12,151 bases of DNA from VAXT01 sp963774625 (GCA_963774625.1 CAVZFQ010000003.1:1-12151), one strand, 5' to 3'. Shown: positions 4,960 to 12,151, counted from the stretch's first letter. Program-made: numbers and translations. The notes: generated by a model from the letters alone, not told the origin.

Positions 4960-5110
4960 CATGGCCGGTGCCAGGCACCAGACATGGCCGGTTCGTCACG
5001 CAAGGCATGGCTGCCCCGGACCCGGCCTGTGACGAGGCACCAGATGTTGCGGGCGCAAGACACGGCCCGGGCCGCCATGTCCGGTGCCAGGCACCAGACA
5101 TGGCTGGTTC
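4960..5110. repeat. Palindromic repeat pair (BIME/REP-like)
   Basis: Two copies of a 27-bp palindrome with 13-bp arms around a central A: CATGKCCGGTGCC / GGCACCAGACATG at 4960-4986 and 5076-5102. Each is followed by GCYGGTTC (to 4994 and 5110), so they form 35-bp direct repeats with few differences. A partial third copy, GGCACCAGATG, is at 5036-5046, and TTGCGGGCGCAA (5047-5058) is a further small dyad. CGAGCCGTGTC (4940-4950) pairs with GACACGGCCCG (5059-5069). The block fills most of the gap between bolA and the MpaB-type gene. Short open frames across it are by-products of the repeat. Confidence 0.8.
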
Positions 5111-5123
5111 ATCGCACCGGCGC

Positions 5124-5963
5124 TTACCGGCGCGGGCCGAGGCTTTCGAGCTCCCACTCACGCCCGTAGGTACGCGTGCTGCGCCTGGTGCGCAGCCGCG
5201 GCCGGCGGCGGGCCGGTAGGACGGAGACCGCGCGGGCGCGCGCTCGGAGTGCGCCCTCGACCGCGGCGCGCACGGCGCTCGGCGGTTGCGGGAAGCCGAA
5301 CGCAGCCAGCAGCCGGTCGTCCATCAGCGCATAGATCGCGTGAGCCCCGAAGCGTCTCGGGAGCCCCGGGAACCACGCCAGGAACATGTCGCGTGTCGCC
5401 TGGCCGACCCGTTCCGCCGCGGCCGAGCGCGCAAAGTGCCGCTCCTCGTACTCCTCGTTGAAGCGCTCGAACTCCTCGTACCGCTCCGGGAGCGCCGTGA
5501 TCGCCATCAGCCGACCGACCTCGACCCAGAAGTGGAACGACGCCAGGCGCTCGGCCTCGATCAACGGCCGCCACCCGAAGCGCGCATTCCAGCGGATTGG
5601 CTCGAAGACGAACGACGAGAGCACGTACAGAAAGTCATCGTTCGAGATCTCGAACCGCCCGTGAATCTGGTTCATCCTGCGAATCGCGCGGCGCCCCTCG
5701 GGGCTGTCGTAACCCACCTCGCCGATCGTCGAGAGGATCAGGTCCGTGTCGTCGTAGCGCTTCTGTGCCCGGGCAGCGAACTCGCCGGTCGAGTCGAGGA
5801 GCGCGGCGATCGAGGGGACGGCGAAGGTTCGGAACAGGGCCAGTTCCAGCGCCCGAGTCGTGTCCCAGGGGAACTCGTAGCAGGTGTCGAGCCGGACGAT
5901 GCGCGCGTGATCGGCCACCGGGTCGAGCCGCCGGATCTCACCTAGCCAGCGTGATTCGTCCAC
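5124..5963 (-). CDS. MpaB-family oxygenase (DUF2236)
   Basis: The 279-residue protein matches the oxygenase MpaB / DUF2236 family, which includes rubber oxygenase Lcp and fungal MpaB and is thought to hold a b-type haem. Family-like stretches run in order: CYEFPWDTTRALELALFRTF (28-47), TGEFAARAQKRYDDTD (59-74), MNQIHGRFEISNDDFLYVLS (97-116), FVFEPIRWNARFGWRPL (118-134), FHFWVEVGRLM (143-153) and the tail RRRPRLRTRRSTRTY. His101 and His144 are candidate haem ligands. Most bacterial members have no known substrate. There is no signal peptide, and length and both ends look complete. The GTG start at 5963 is only 4 bases from the ATG of the divergent exporter gene. The family is sure; the reaction is not. 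Confidence 0.88.
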   Translation of the reverse strand: MDESRWLGEIRRLDPVADHARIVRLDTCYEFPWDTTRALELALFRTFAVPSIAALLDSTGEFAARAQKRYDDTDLILSTIGEVGYDSPEGRRAIRRMNQIHGRFEISNDDFLYVLSSFVFEPIRWNARFGWRPLIEAERLASFHFWVEVGRLMAITALPERYEEFERFNEEYEERHFARSAAAERVGQATRDMFLAWFPGLPRRFGAHAIYALMDDRLLAAFGFPQPPSAVRAAVEGALRARARAVSVLPARRRPRLRTRRSTRTYGREWELESLGPRR

Positions 5964-5967
5964 TCGA

Positions 5968-8172
5968 ATGACGATACTGCCGGGCGTGAGGCTCCTCTCG
6001 ACGCGCGGCTTGACCGCCGCCAGCGCGCGTCACCCCTGGCGCACGATCACCGTCTGGCTGATCACGCTGGTGCTCGCCTTTGGCGCGATCGTGACGATGC
6101 TCGAGTTCACCTCCGAGGCCGAGATCACGGCCAACCCCGAGTCGGAACAAGCCTACGACCTGCTCGCCGAGCGGGTTCCGCCGGGCCCGCCCGAGGAGGA
6201 GGTCACCGAGGTGATCGTCGTTCGGTCCACGAGTGGGCTGACCGTCGCTCACCCACGGTTCCGCCGGAAGGTGACGGAGCTGGCGGCCGAGATCGAGCGC
6301 CCGGACCAGGTCGTCACACAGGACTTCTACGCGACGCAGGACAGGATGCTCGTCTCCCCGGATCGGCGAGCCGCGTTGATCACGGTCGGCCTGCTTCGGG
6401 ACGCGGAGAACGACGTGAAGCCCGTCATCGAGGCGGTGAAGCTTGCCAACGAGGACGACTTCGAAGCGTCGATCACCGGCCAGTGGACGTACGACAACGA
6501 CCTGGTCGAGCTCTCCCAGCACGACCTCGAGAAGGGCGAGCTGCAGTTCGGCCTCCCTGCGGCCTTGCTCATCCTGCTGATCGTCTTCGGCGCGGTCGTG
6601 GCCGGTCTCGTCCCAATGCTGCTGGCCCTGATCTCGATCGTGATCGCGCTCGGCCTGGTCGCGATCCTGAGTCAGTTCTTCGACCTGTCGATCTTCACCC
6701 TGAACATGCTCTCCGGGATGGGCCTCGCCCTCGGGGTCGACTACGCGCTGTTCGTCGTCTCCCGGTTCCGTGAGGAGCGCGCGCGGGGCCTCGAGAAGCC
6801 GGCGGCGATTGACCAAACAGGGTCCACGGCGAGCCGGGCGGTCGTCTTCAGCGGGTTTGCGTTCGTGGTGGCCATGAGCGGCCTGCTCCTCGTCCCCGAC
6901 ACGATTTTCCGCAGCCTGGCGACCGGCGCGATCCTCGTCGGAGTGGTCTCCGTGATCGGCGCGCTCACACTCCTGCCCGCCCTCCTCAGCCTGCTCGGCG
7001 ACCGGATCAACGCGTGGCGCCTCCCCTTGATCGGGCGCGCGGCGGAGTCCGGCTCGGGGACGGAGGGCCGCTTCTGGGCCGCGATCGTCCGAGCCGTGAT
7101 GCGGCGTCCCGTCGTGACCCTGATTGCCTCCGTCGCGCTCCTGCTCGCGCTGTGCATTCCGGTGCTCGACCTCAAGCTGGGCTTCGTCGGAGTGCGGGCG
7201 CTTCCCGACCGCTTCGAGTCCAGGCAGGGCTTCGTGGCGTTCGAGGAGAGCTTCGGCGCGGGCACCACGGACAGCACCGAGATCGTCGTCGACGGCGATG
7301 TGTCCTCACCGAGCGTTCGGGCGGCGATCCGAAGACTCGAAGCCCGCCTGCGCTCGGACGACGCCTTCCTCCCACCGGAGACAACCCCGTACCCGGAGCA
7401 CCAGCTCGCCAGCATCGAGACGCTGCTCAGAGGCGACAGCCGGGACGAGGCCGCCTACGACGCGGTGCGGCGGATCCGGGGCGAGTATGTCCCCGAGTCG
7501 TTCCGCGGAGTCGACGGCGCGCGGGTCCTCGTCACAGGCGAGACGGCCGAGGGCATCGACTACTTCGACCTCATGGAGAAGTGGATGCCGATCGTCTTCG
7601 TGTTCGTGCTCGGGCTGAGCTTCATCCTGCTGATGATCGCCTTCCGCTCGATCGTCGTTCCCATCAAGGCGATCCTCCTCAACCTGCTCTCGGTCGGCGC
7701 CGCGTACGGCCTGCTCGTGCTCGTCTTCCAGAAAGGCATCGGCAACGAGCTTTTCGGCTTCCAGCAGGTCGACGCGATCGAAGCGTGGGTGCCGCTCTTC
7801 CTCTTCGCCGTACTCTTCGGGCTCTCGATGGACTACCACGTGTTCCTGCTCAGCCGCATCCGGGAGCTCTACACGCGCACGGGCGACAACACGGAGTCGG
7901 TCGCACACGGCGTCGCCTCGACCGCCCGGATGATCACCGGGGCCGCGCTGATCATCATTGCCGTGTTCTGCGGCTTCGCAGTGGGAGACACGCTTGCGTT
8001 CCAGCAGATGGGCTTCGGCGTCGCGGTCTCGCTCCTCATCGACGCGACGATCGTGCGCTCGGTCCTGCTGCCGGCCAGCATGAAGTTGCTCGGAGACTGG
8101 AACTGGTACCTGCCGAAGTGGCTCGAGTGGCTGCCCGATCTCGAGGTCGAGGGAGGTTCGCCGCGGCGTTGA
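5968..8172 (+). CDS. MMPL-family RND transporter
   Basis: This 734-residue membrane protein has the two-fold RND/MMPL layout: TM1 (about 26-46), a first extracytoplasmic porter loop (50-190), TM2-6 (195-345), TM7 (382-400), a second porter loop (400-535), and TM8-12 (540-705). The proton-relay pairs are present: GLALGVDYALFVVSRFREE (Asp258/Tyr259) and FGLSMDYHVFLLSRIRE (Asp622/Tyr623), matching the MmpL3 Asp-Tyr pairs. MMPL pumps use the proton gradient to move lipids or hydrophobic molecules across or out of the inner membrane. The start is uncertain: ATG 5968 has no ribosome-binding site and sits 4 bases from the opposite gene's start; GTG 5986 is an alternative. It leads a probable operon; the next gene follows after 17 bases. 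Confidence 0.93.
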   Translation: MTILPGVRLLSTRGLTAASARHPWRTITVWLITLVLAFGAIVTMLEFTSEAEITANPESEQAYDLLAERVPPGPPEEEVTEVIVVRSTSGLTVAHPRFRRKVTELAAEIERPDQVVTQDFYATQDRMLVSPDRRAALITVGLLRDAENDVKPVIEAVKLANEDDFEASITGQWTYDNDLVELSQHDLEKGELQFGLPAALLILLIVFGAVVAGLVPMLLALISIVIALGLVAILSQFFDLSIFTLNMLSGMGLALGVDYALFVVSRFREERARGLEKPAAIDQTGSTASRAVVFSGFAFVVAMSGLLLVPDTIFRSLATGAILVGVVSVIGALTLLPALLSLLGDRINAWRLPLIGRAAESGSGTEGRFWAAIVRAVMRRPVVTLIASVALLLALCIPVLDLKLGFVGVRALPDRFESRQGFVAFEESFGAGTTDSTEIVVDGDVSSPSVRAAIRRLEARLRSDDAFLPPETTPYPEHQLASIETLLRGDSRDEAAYDAVRRIRGEYVPESFRGVDGARVLVTGETAEGIDYFDLMEKWMPIVFVFVLGLSFILLMIAFRSIVVPIKAILLNLLSVGAAYGLLVLVFQKGIGNELFGFQQVDAIEAWVPLFLFAVLFGLSMDYHVFLLSRIRELYTRTGDNTESVAHGVASTARMITGAALIIIAVFCGFAVGDTLAFQQMGFGVAVSLLIDATIVRSVLLPASMKLLGDWNWYLPKWLEWLPDLEVEGGSPRR

Positions 8173-8189
8173 GTGGGAACAGGTAGCGC

Positions 8190-9389
8190 GTGCCCCGACG
8201 CAGACGCAGAGTTACCCAGGTCGACCACACTCCACCCGTCCCGCGGAGGCCGCTGCTTTGGCCCTGGCTCCTGCTCCTGCTGCTGCTCGTCGGGGCCGGG
8301 ATCGGGCTCGCCTATTTCCTGACGCAAGACGACGACGAGCCTGCGTCGGCGAACCGTGTTCCGGCTGTGGTCGGGCTCAGGGAGGCCGACGCCGTCGAGC
8401 GGCTGCGCGCAGACGGCTACCCGGCCGATGTCCGTCGCGCTGTCAACCCGGCTCAGGTGGGCAAGGTTCTCCGGCAGACCCCTAGCTCGGGGGCAGAGCT
8501 CGACCCGGGGAACACCGTCGTGATCATCGTCGCCCGCCGGCCGAACACGGTCGACGTGCCGAGAGTGGTCGGGCTCGACGTCGCCGACGCGTTCGAGCGG
8601 GTGCAGGCGGCTGGGTTACGCGCCAAGTCGGTGGAGGTGTTCGCGAGACAGGCGAAGGGCCGGGTCGTGCGCCAGCGCCCGCCTGCAGGGGCCGAGGCCC
8701 GTCGTGGCGCGACCGTAGTCCTCACCGTTTCCAAGGGCCCGCAGCTCGTTGCCGTCCCACTGGTGGTGGGCCAAACGGAAGCTGCTGCAACCGCAGCGCT
8801 GCGGAGGGTTGGGCTCCGCGTCAACATCGTTCGCGTCCCGGCACCGGGGCCTGTGCCCGAAGGACAAGTCGTGGCCCAGAACCCGCAGGGTGGAGTCAGG
8901 GCGCCGAAGGGATCTACCGCCCGGCTCAACATTGCCGCTGCGAACGCGCCCGCCGGCGGCTCGACTCAGACCGTGCCGACGACGGGCGAGGCGCCCGTTC
9001 CGAACGTCGTCGGCTCGCGCGACACCGATGCGCTCGCCCGCTTGCAGGCAGCCGGTTTTCGCGTCTCTTCGACTCCCGTGTCGTCCACGCGTCCGGCCGG
9101 AACGGTGCTGACGCAGGCACCTGCGGGAGGGACGACAGCGACCCGCGGATCGACGGTGCGGCTCACGGTGTCCGGAGGCGGTCAGGTGCGCACCGTGCCG
9201 GACGTCGTCGGCGAGACGGAGGCGGCTGCCGACCGCATCCTGCGCAATGCCGGGTTCACGGTGCGAGCCGTCGACAGGCCCGTCACCGATCCCGGCCGGC
9301 AGGGGCTCGTCGTCGAGCAGGACCCAGCGGCCGAAACACGCGTGCAGGGCACCACGCAAGTGACCATCTACGTCGGCCGCCTGGCCTGA
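8190..9389 (+). CDS. Membrane-anchored PASTA-repeat protein without kinase domain
   Basis: The 399-residue protein has a basic Pro/Arg-rich N-terminus, one membrane helix (about 23-45, PWLLLLLLLVGAGIGLAYFL) and five extracellular PASTA repeats at about 56-115, 121-182, 186-249, 268-328 and 334-396, each starting with a VPxVVG-like motif (VPAVVG, VPRVVG, VPLVVG, VPNVVG, VPDVVG) and ending in a T.V.L.V strand. A Gly/Thr-rich linker (250-266) splits repeats 3 and 4. PASTA domains bind peptidoglycan or muropeptides in PknB-type kinases and penicillin-binding proteins; here neither a kinase nor a transpeptidase domain is present, so it may sense or bind the cell wall for a partner. It starts with GTG 8190 and sits between the MMPL pump and a LolA-like protein, all closely spaced. 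Confidence 0.9.
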   Translation: MPRRRRRVTQVDHTPPVPRRPLLWPWLLLLLLLVGAGIGLAYFLTQDDDEPASANRVPAVVGLREADAVERLRADGYPADVRRAVNPAQVGKVLRQTPSSGAELDPGNTVVIIVARRPNTVDVPRVVGLDVADAFERVQAAGLRAKSVEVFARQAKGRVVRQRPPAGAEARRGATVVLTVSKGPQLVAVPLVVGQTEAAATAALRRVGLRVNIVRVPAPGPVPEGQVVAQNPQGGVRAPKGSTARLNIAAANAPAGGSTQTVPTTGEAPVPNVVGSRDTDALARLQAAGFRVSSTPVSSTRPAGTVLTQAPAGGTTATRGSTVRLTVSGGGQVRTVPDVVGETEAAADRILRNAGFTVRAVDRPVTDPGRQGLVVEQDPAAETRVQGTTQVTIYVGRLA

Positions 9390-9411
9390 CCCGAACTGCA
9401 ACTCTTAAGCG

Positions 9412-10323
9412 ATGCCGCGGATCGCCTGGATCGTGCTCTCGGTCGCGGCCGCCCTGCTCTTTCTCGGCTTTGCCGGCGCGGCTTTCGTGATCGCCTCGGG
9501 CTCCGGCTCGGAGACGGCTGAGCCGGAGACGGCGCCTCCGAAGGTTGCGCTGGAGCTTCCGCTGTCGGGTGAGGATGAGGCGCTCCTGGTGGCGCAGCGC
9601 AAAGGCCGGGTGCTCGCCGGCCTAGCCGCAGTCCCGGGAGGCCCCGTCGAGGTGGCGGTGCTCGCCGGCGAAACGCCTGCTTCGTCCAAAGACCTCTCAT
9701 TTGCGGTCGACGGCCGGCCCACTGAGTCCGTGTCGTGCGGACGAGCATGCTTCCGGCTCGACGTCGATGCCTTCAACGGCGCGCGCAGGATCACCGTGAA
9801 CGCGCCCGACAGGTTCGAGTTCGTGTTGCCGAAGGCGCTACCCCCCTCCGGCAGGGAGCTCTGGGAGAAGGTTCAGGTGGAGATGGGCTCCCTGCGCACG
9901 CACCGCTACACCGAGCAGTTGAGCTCAGGGGTCGGCGGCGAAGCCCGGTCGACCTTCGAAGTGCAGGCTCCAAATCGCCTCGCGTTCCGGACCGACGATG
10001 GGTTTCGCTCGATCATCATCGGCACGAACCGGTGGGACCTCCGCAACGGGCGCTGGGAGCGCTCGGCGTTCCCCGGCCTTCGCGTCCCCACGTACATGTG
10101 GGATGGCGCACACAACCCGAGGCTCCTCGGGACGACCCGCTTCCGCGGCCGGCCGGTCCAGATCCTCTCGGTCTACGACCGCGATCCGGTCCCCGCCTGG
10201 TTCCGGCTCCTGGTCGATCCACAGGGCCGTGTCCTCGACGCGCGCATGATCGCGCCGAGTCACTTCATGCAGCAACGATTCCGCGACTTCAACGGGTCGA
10301 TAGCCATCCGGCCGCCGACGTGA
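9412..10323 (+). CDS. Membrane-anchored protein with LolA/LppX-like C-terminal domain
   Basis: The 303-residue protein has an N-terminal membrane helix (5-28) without lipobox Cys, so it is anchored rather than a lipoprotein. Residues about 45-140 form a beta-rich domain (LELPLSGEDEALLVAQRKGR, FAVDGRP) with two Cys close together (VSCGRACFRLDV), possibly a disulfide or metal site. Residues 148-298 have alternating strands (HRYTEQLSSGVGG, TFEVQAPNRLAFRTDDG, IIIGTNRWDLRNGRWE, RLLVDPQGRVLDARM) that recall the LolA / LppX-LprG lipid-carrier fold. I recall similar C-termini in actinobacterial copper-resistance (CopC/CopD-type) proteins, but cannot check. It starts 22 bases after the PASTA gene and its stop overlaps the start of the CDF gene. 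Possible roles are lipid handover beside the MMPL pump or metal handling; both are inference. Confidence 0.65.
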   Translation: MPRIAWIVLSVAAALLFLGFAGAAFVIASGSGSETAEPETAPPKVALELPLSGEDEALLVAQRKGRVLAGLAAVPGGPVEVAVLAGETPASSKDLSFAVDGRPTESVSCGRACFRLDVDAFNGARRITVNAPDRFEFVLPKALPPSGRELWEKVQVEMGSLRTHRYTEQLSSGVGGEARSTFEVQAPNRLAFRTDDGFRSIIIGTNRWDLRNGRWERSAFPGLRVPTYMWDGAHNPRLLGTTRFRGRPVQILSVYDRDPVPAWFRLLVDPQGRVLDARMIAPSHFMQQRFRDFNGSIAIRPPT

Positions 10324-11231
10324 ACCACCACCACCGCCACGGCCTCGACCGCACCCGCAGCCGGCGGGCGCTCGGCACCGTGCTCGTGCTGACCGCGGGC
10401 TACACAGTCGTCGAGCTCGTAGGCGGCCTGGCCACCGACAGCCTGGCGCTGCTCGCAGATGCAGGCCACATGCTCGGCGACACGGCGACGATCGCGCTCG
10501 CCCTGTTCGCGTCGTGGCTGGCGGCCCGCCCGGCGACTGCGCAACGCAGCTTCGGCTATCGGCGGGCCGAGATCCTGGCTGCGCTCGCCAACGGAGCCGC
10601 CCTCGTCGTGGTCGCGATCTGGATTTTCATCGAGGCGATCGACCGGTTCTCGAACCCGCCCGAGATCCTCGCCGGCTGGGTGCTCGTCGTCGCGGGCATC
10701 GGGTTGCTCGTGAACCTCCTCGCCGCGGGGATCCTCGCGCGCGCCACGGGTGAGAGCCTCAACGTTCGAGCGGCCTACACGCACGTGCTGGCCGACCTTG
10801 CCGCCTCCGCCGGGGTGATCGTCGCCGCGCTCGTCGTGCTCGCGACCGGCTGGCGATATGCAGACCCGCTCGCCGGCCTGGCCATCGGGCTGCTCGTTCT
10901 AGCCAGCTCGTGGACGATCCTGCGCGACTCGGTATCGATCCTGCTCGAGTCGACTCCTGCCGGGATCGACGCGGTCGACGTCGGACACCGAATGGCGCAG
11001 GTCGAAGGCGTGGTCGAGGTCCACGATCTGCACATCTGGACGATCACATCCGGCTTTCCGGCGCTCTCGGCGCACGTGCTCCTCCGCGCAGACGACGATG
11101 GCCCTGCCCGCCGGCGAGAGCTGGAAGCGATCCTCGCGGACGAGTTCGGCCTGCGCCACACGACGCTCCAGGTGGAGCACGTAACCGGGCGACAGCCGGT
11201 GCAGATCACGCCGCTACGCAAGCAAGACTGA
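10320..11231 (+). CDS. CDF (CzcD/ZitB-type) metal cation efflux protein
   Basis: The 303-residue protein has six membrane helices and a cytoplasmic C-terminal domain, as in cation diffusion facilitators. The zinc-type transport site is visible: LADAGHMLGD in TM2 (His50, Asp54) and HVLADLAAS in TM5 (His155, Asp159), the HxxxD/HxxxD pattern of Zn/Cd/Co exporters driven by proton exchange. The His-rich start MNHHHRHGLD is typical of this subgroup, and SFGYRRAEILAALANG is a family signature. The C-terminal domain shows VEGVVEVHDLHIWTITSG and VLLRADDD. The GTG start at 10320 overlaps the TGA of the gene before (GTGA), so it is translationally coupled. The longer upstream frame is rejected because it lies inside the preceding gene. 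Confidence 0.94.
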   Translation: MNHHHRHGLDRTRSRRALGTVLVLTAGYTVVELVGGLATDSLALLADAGHMLGDTATIALALFASWLAARPATAQRSFGYRRAEILAALANGAALVVVAIWIFIEAIDRFSNPPEILAGWVLVVAGIGLLVNLLAAGILARATGESLNVRAAYTHVLADLAASAGVIVAALVVLATGWRYADPLAGLAIGLLVLASSWTILRDSVSILLESTPAGIDAVDVGHRMAQVEGVVEVHDLHIWTITSGFPALSAHVLLRADDDGPARRRELEAILADEFGLRHTTLQVEHVTGRQPVQITPLRKQD

Positions 11232-11245
11232 GAGCCTCGCCCCTG

Positions 11246-11920
11246 TTATCCGGAGGTGCCCGTCTCGCCGTGCGGCGCGCCGACCGGCTTCGATTCCGGC
11301 GAGCCGCGCTGCCGCAGGTAGACCGTGAAGATGACCATCGTCCCGACGGCGAGGAACTCCGATTGCCAGTTCTCGAGGCTTCGCTCCCAGAAGTCGGGCG
11401 TGGTCAGGTAGGTCAGCCAGCCGACCGCGGACTGCTCGTGGTCGACCTGGTCGGCGTTGTAGACGGTCCATGCTGTCACTGACTGCCCGAACCAAGAGCC
11501 GATGAAGATCACTCCCATGACGATCAGCAGCGAGTTGGCGTACAGGTGGTGGGCGAGGCCCTTGGTGCGGGCCAGCCAGGGCGAACTGGGCCCGGCAAAG
11601 CGTCCGACGCGCTGTTGCTCGTCGGACTCGCGGCCGACGTCGTCCAGCTTCTTCGATTCGTTCGATCCTTTCTGGATCAACCAGATCGTGGCGAGGATAA
11701 ACGTGAAGAACTGGAGGAATTCCGACTGCCAGTTCTCCAGCACCGCAGACCCGAAGTCCGACGAATAGAGGTAGCGCCCCCAGGAGATGACAGGTTCGTC
11801 GTGAGCCAGCAGTTCCTCGTTGTAATCCTTCCAGCCCGCGATCGACTGTCCCAGCAGCGCGGCGAGGAACAGGATCCCGAAGCAGATCGCGAGGCTGTTC
11901 TCTCGGAGGAACCGCTTCAC
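11246..11920 (-). CDS. DUF6766-like membrane protein, internally duplicated
   Basis: The 224-residue protein has four membrane helices (about 10-28, 68-83, 130-148, 188-203) and a charged middle loop (88-120). It resembles the DUF6766 family, function unknown. Residues 24-90 and 145-211 align without a gap over 67 positions, with about 30 identities by hand: both contain GQS(I/V)..W..YN, then LENWQSEFL, then Q(K/R)GS.ESK at the end. The Trp/Asn/Glu-rich NWQSEF motif, just before the even-numbered helices, is likely the functional core. It starts with GTG 11920, overlapping the stop of the tiny gene upstream, and is convergent with the CDF gene (14 bases between stops). The family name rests on recall of the NWQSEF pattern. 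Confidence 0.75.
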   Translation of the reverse strand: MKRFLRENSLAICFGILFLAALLGQSIAGWKDYNEELLAHDEPVISWGRYLYSSDFGSAVLENWQSEFLQFFTFILATIWLIQKGSNESKKLDDVGRESDEQQRVGRFAGPSSPWLARTKGLAHHLYANSLLIVMGVIFIGSWFGQSVTAWTVYNADQVDHEQSAVGWLTYLTTPDFWERSLENWQSEFLAVGTMVIFTVYLRQRGSPESKPVGAPHGETGTSG

Positions 11921-12009
11921 TTGTGGAGGATTCCGACGACCGAGTAGAGGGCCAGGCCGGCCGCGATCGTCACGACGTAGAGCACGAACATCGTTCGCAC
12001 TCGCCGCAT
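11917..12009 (-). CDS. Putative 30-aa single-helix membrane microprotein
   Basis: ATG 12009 opens a 30-codon frame, beginning MRRVRTMFVLYVVTIAAGLA and ending LYSVVGILHK: a basic start, one hydrophobic helix and a short basic tail. Its TGA overlaps the GTG of the DUF6766-like gene (GTGA), a typical sign of coupled translation. ATG 11991 is an alternative start. No clear ribosome-binding site is seen, but it begins 14 bases after the stop of the gene upstream, which could supply ribosomes. The frame extends further upstream, but that part overlaps the neighbouring gene in a worse frame. No function is proposed; a helper subunit of the four-helix neighbour is one guess. Confidence 0.5.
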   Translation of the reverse strand: MRRVRTMFVLYVVTIAAGLALYSVVGILHK

Positions 12010-12022
12010 CGTATGCAGGCGG

Positions 12023-12151
12023 TCAGACGGGCTGGCGCCGGCGCTCTTCGCTTGCCCTTTCGAGGGCGGCGAGGCCCTCGCGGAAGCTCGCGGGGATCTT
12101 CGGAGCCTCCTGGACCGCCTCCTGGGCGGGGTCAGCAACGGGCCTGGCGCC
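12023..12151 (-). CDS. C-terminal end of an unidentified protein (runs off the window)
   Basis: The last 42 codons of a minus-strand frame are visible, open to the right edge and ending in TGA at 12025-12023. Codons are strongly G/C-ending. The residues include PVADPAQEAVQEAPKIPASF, then REGLAALERASEERRRQPV. The stretch is charged and helical, with no membrane segment, and looks like the tail of a longer protein. No family can be named from it. The tiny membrane gene starts 14 bases after its stop, so the two and the DUF6766-like gene probably form one transcript. Confidence 0.6.
   Translation of the reverse strand, partial: GARPVADPAQEAVQEAPKIPASFREGLAALERASEERRRQPV

Noticed and set aside
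4960..5110. CRISPR-like array
   Set aside because: Only two full copies of a palindrome, separated by 81 bp of partly related sequence; no regular spacers and no cas genes.
4919..5169. Small frames on both strands over the palindromic repeats
   Set aside because: They are translations of repeated palindromes, with no conserved protein character.
5938..6816. Minus-strand 292-residue frame opposite the MMPL gene
   Set aside because: His/Asp/Arg-rich antisense shadow over strongly conserved transporter sequence.
7014..8186. Plus-strand 390-residue frame inside the MMPL gene
   Set aside because: Arg-rich shifted frame; the transporter frame has membrane helices and Asp-Tyr motifs throughout.
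9735..10319. Upstream extension of the CDF frame
   Set aside because: It lies wholly within the LolA-like gene; GTG 10320 overlaps that gene's stop and begins the His-rich N-terminus normal for the family.

Overview
The window is GC-rich (roughly two thirds G+C by eye), with strong G/C third-position bias and frequent GTG starts. Gene content (Flp pilins with a G/QTMAEY processing site, an MpaB/DUF2236 oxygenase, MMPL exporter, PASTA protein, DUF6766-like membrane protein, RTX proteins with a Cys-capped end) suggests a chromosomal segment of a high-GC actinobacterium, most likely Thermoleophilia (Gaiellales/Solirubrobacterales). The lineage call is inference. No tRNA, rRNA, CRISPR array, transposase or phage gene was seen.

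Left part (1-1944): a 164-nt imperfect inverted-repeat element abuts the stop codon of a small hypothetical gene on the minus strand. Divergent from that gene is a PRC-barrel protein with an excellent ribosome-binding site, a stress-sigma-like promoter and a clear terminator. Next come two Flp-type pilin genes on the minus strand. Between them is a very short, Arg/Lys-rich 51-residue gene with a near-perfect Shine-Dalgarno site, and upstream of it a tandem TAGGTCCTA repeat and the intrinsic terminator of the second pilin.

Middle-left (1945-5123, minus strand): a secreted RTX plus Asp-box (sialidase-like) protein; a second, pure RTX-repeat protein whose signal peptide lies in frame with the repeats but out of frame with the only good ATG (apparent one-base frameshift); then a BolA-glutaredoxin pair in which the usual CGFS motif is CGNS. 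A 201-bp intergenic stretch holds two copies of a 27-bp palindrome.

Right part (5124-12151): an MpaB-family oxygenase is divergent from a plus-strand, probably four-gene operon: MMPL exporter, kinase-less five-PASTA membrane protein, membrane-anchored LolA/LppX-like protein, and CDF metal efflux pump. An MMPL pump next to a LolA-like domain recalls mycobacterial lipid-export pairs, so an envelope-export module is the main functional hypothesis; the CDF and Cys-containing domain leave a metal-related role open. Convergent to it, on the minus strand, are a DUF6766-like membrane protein made of two homologous halves, a tiny one-helix membrane protein overlapping its start, and the 3' end of a gene that runs off the right edge.
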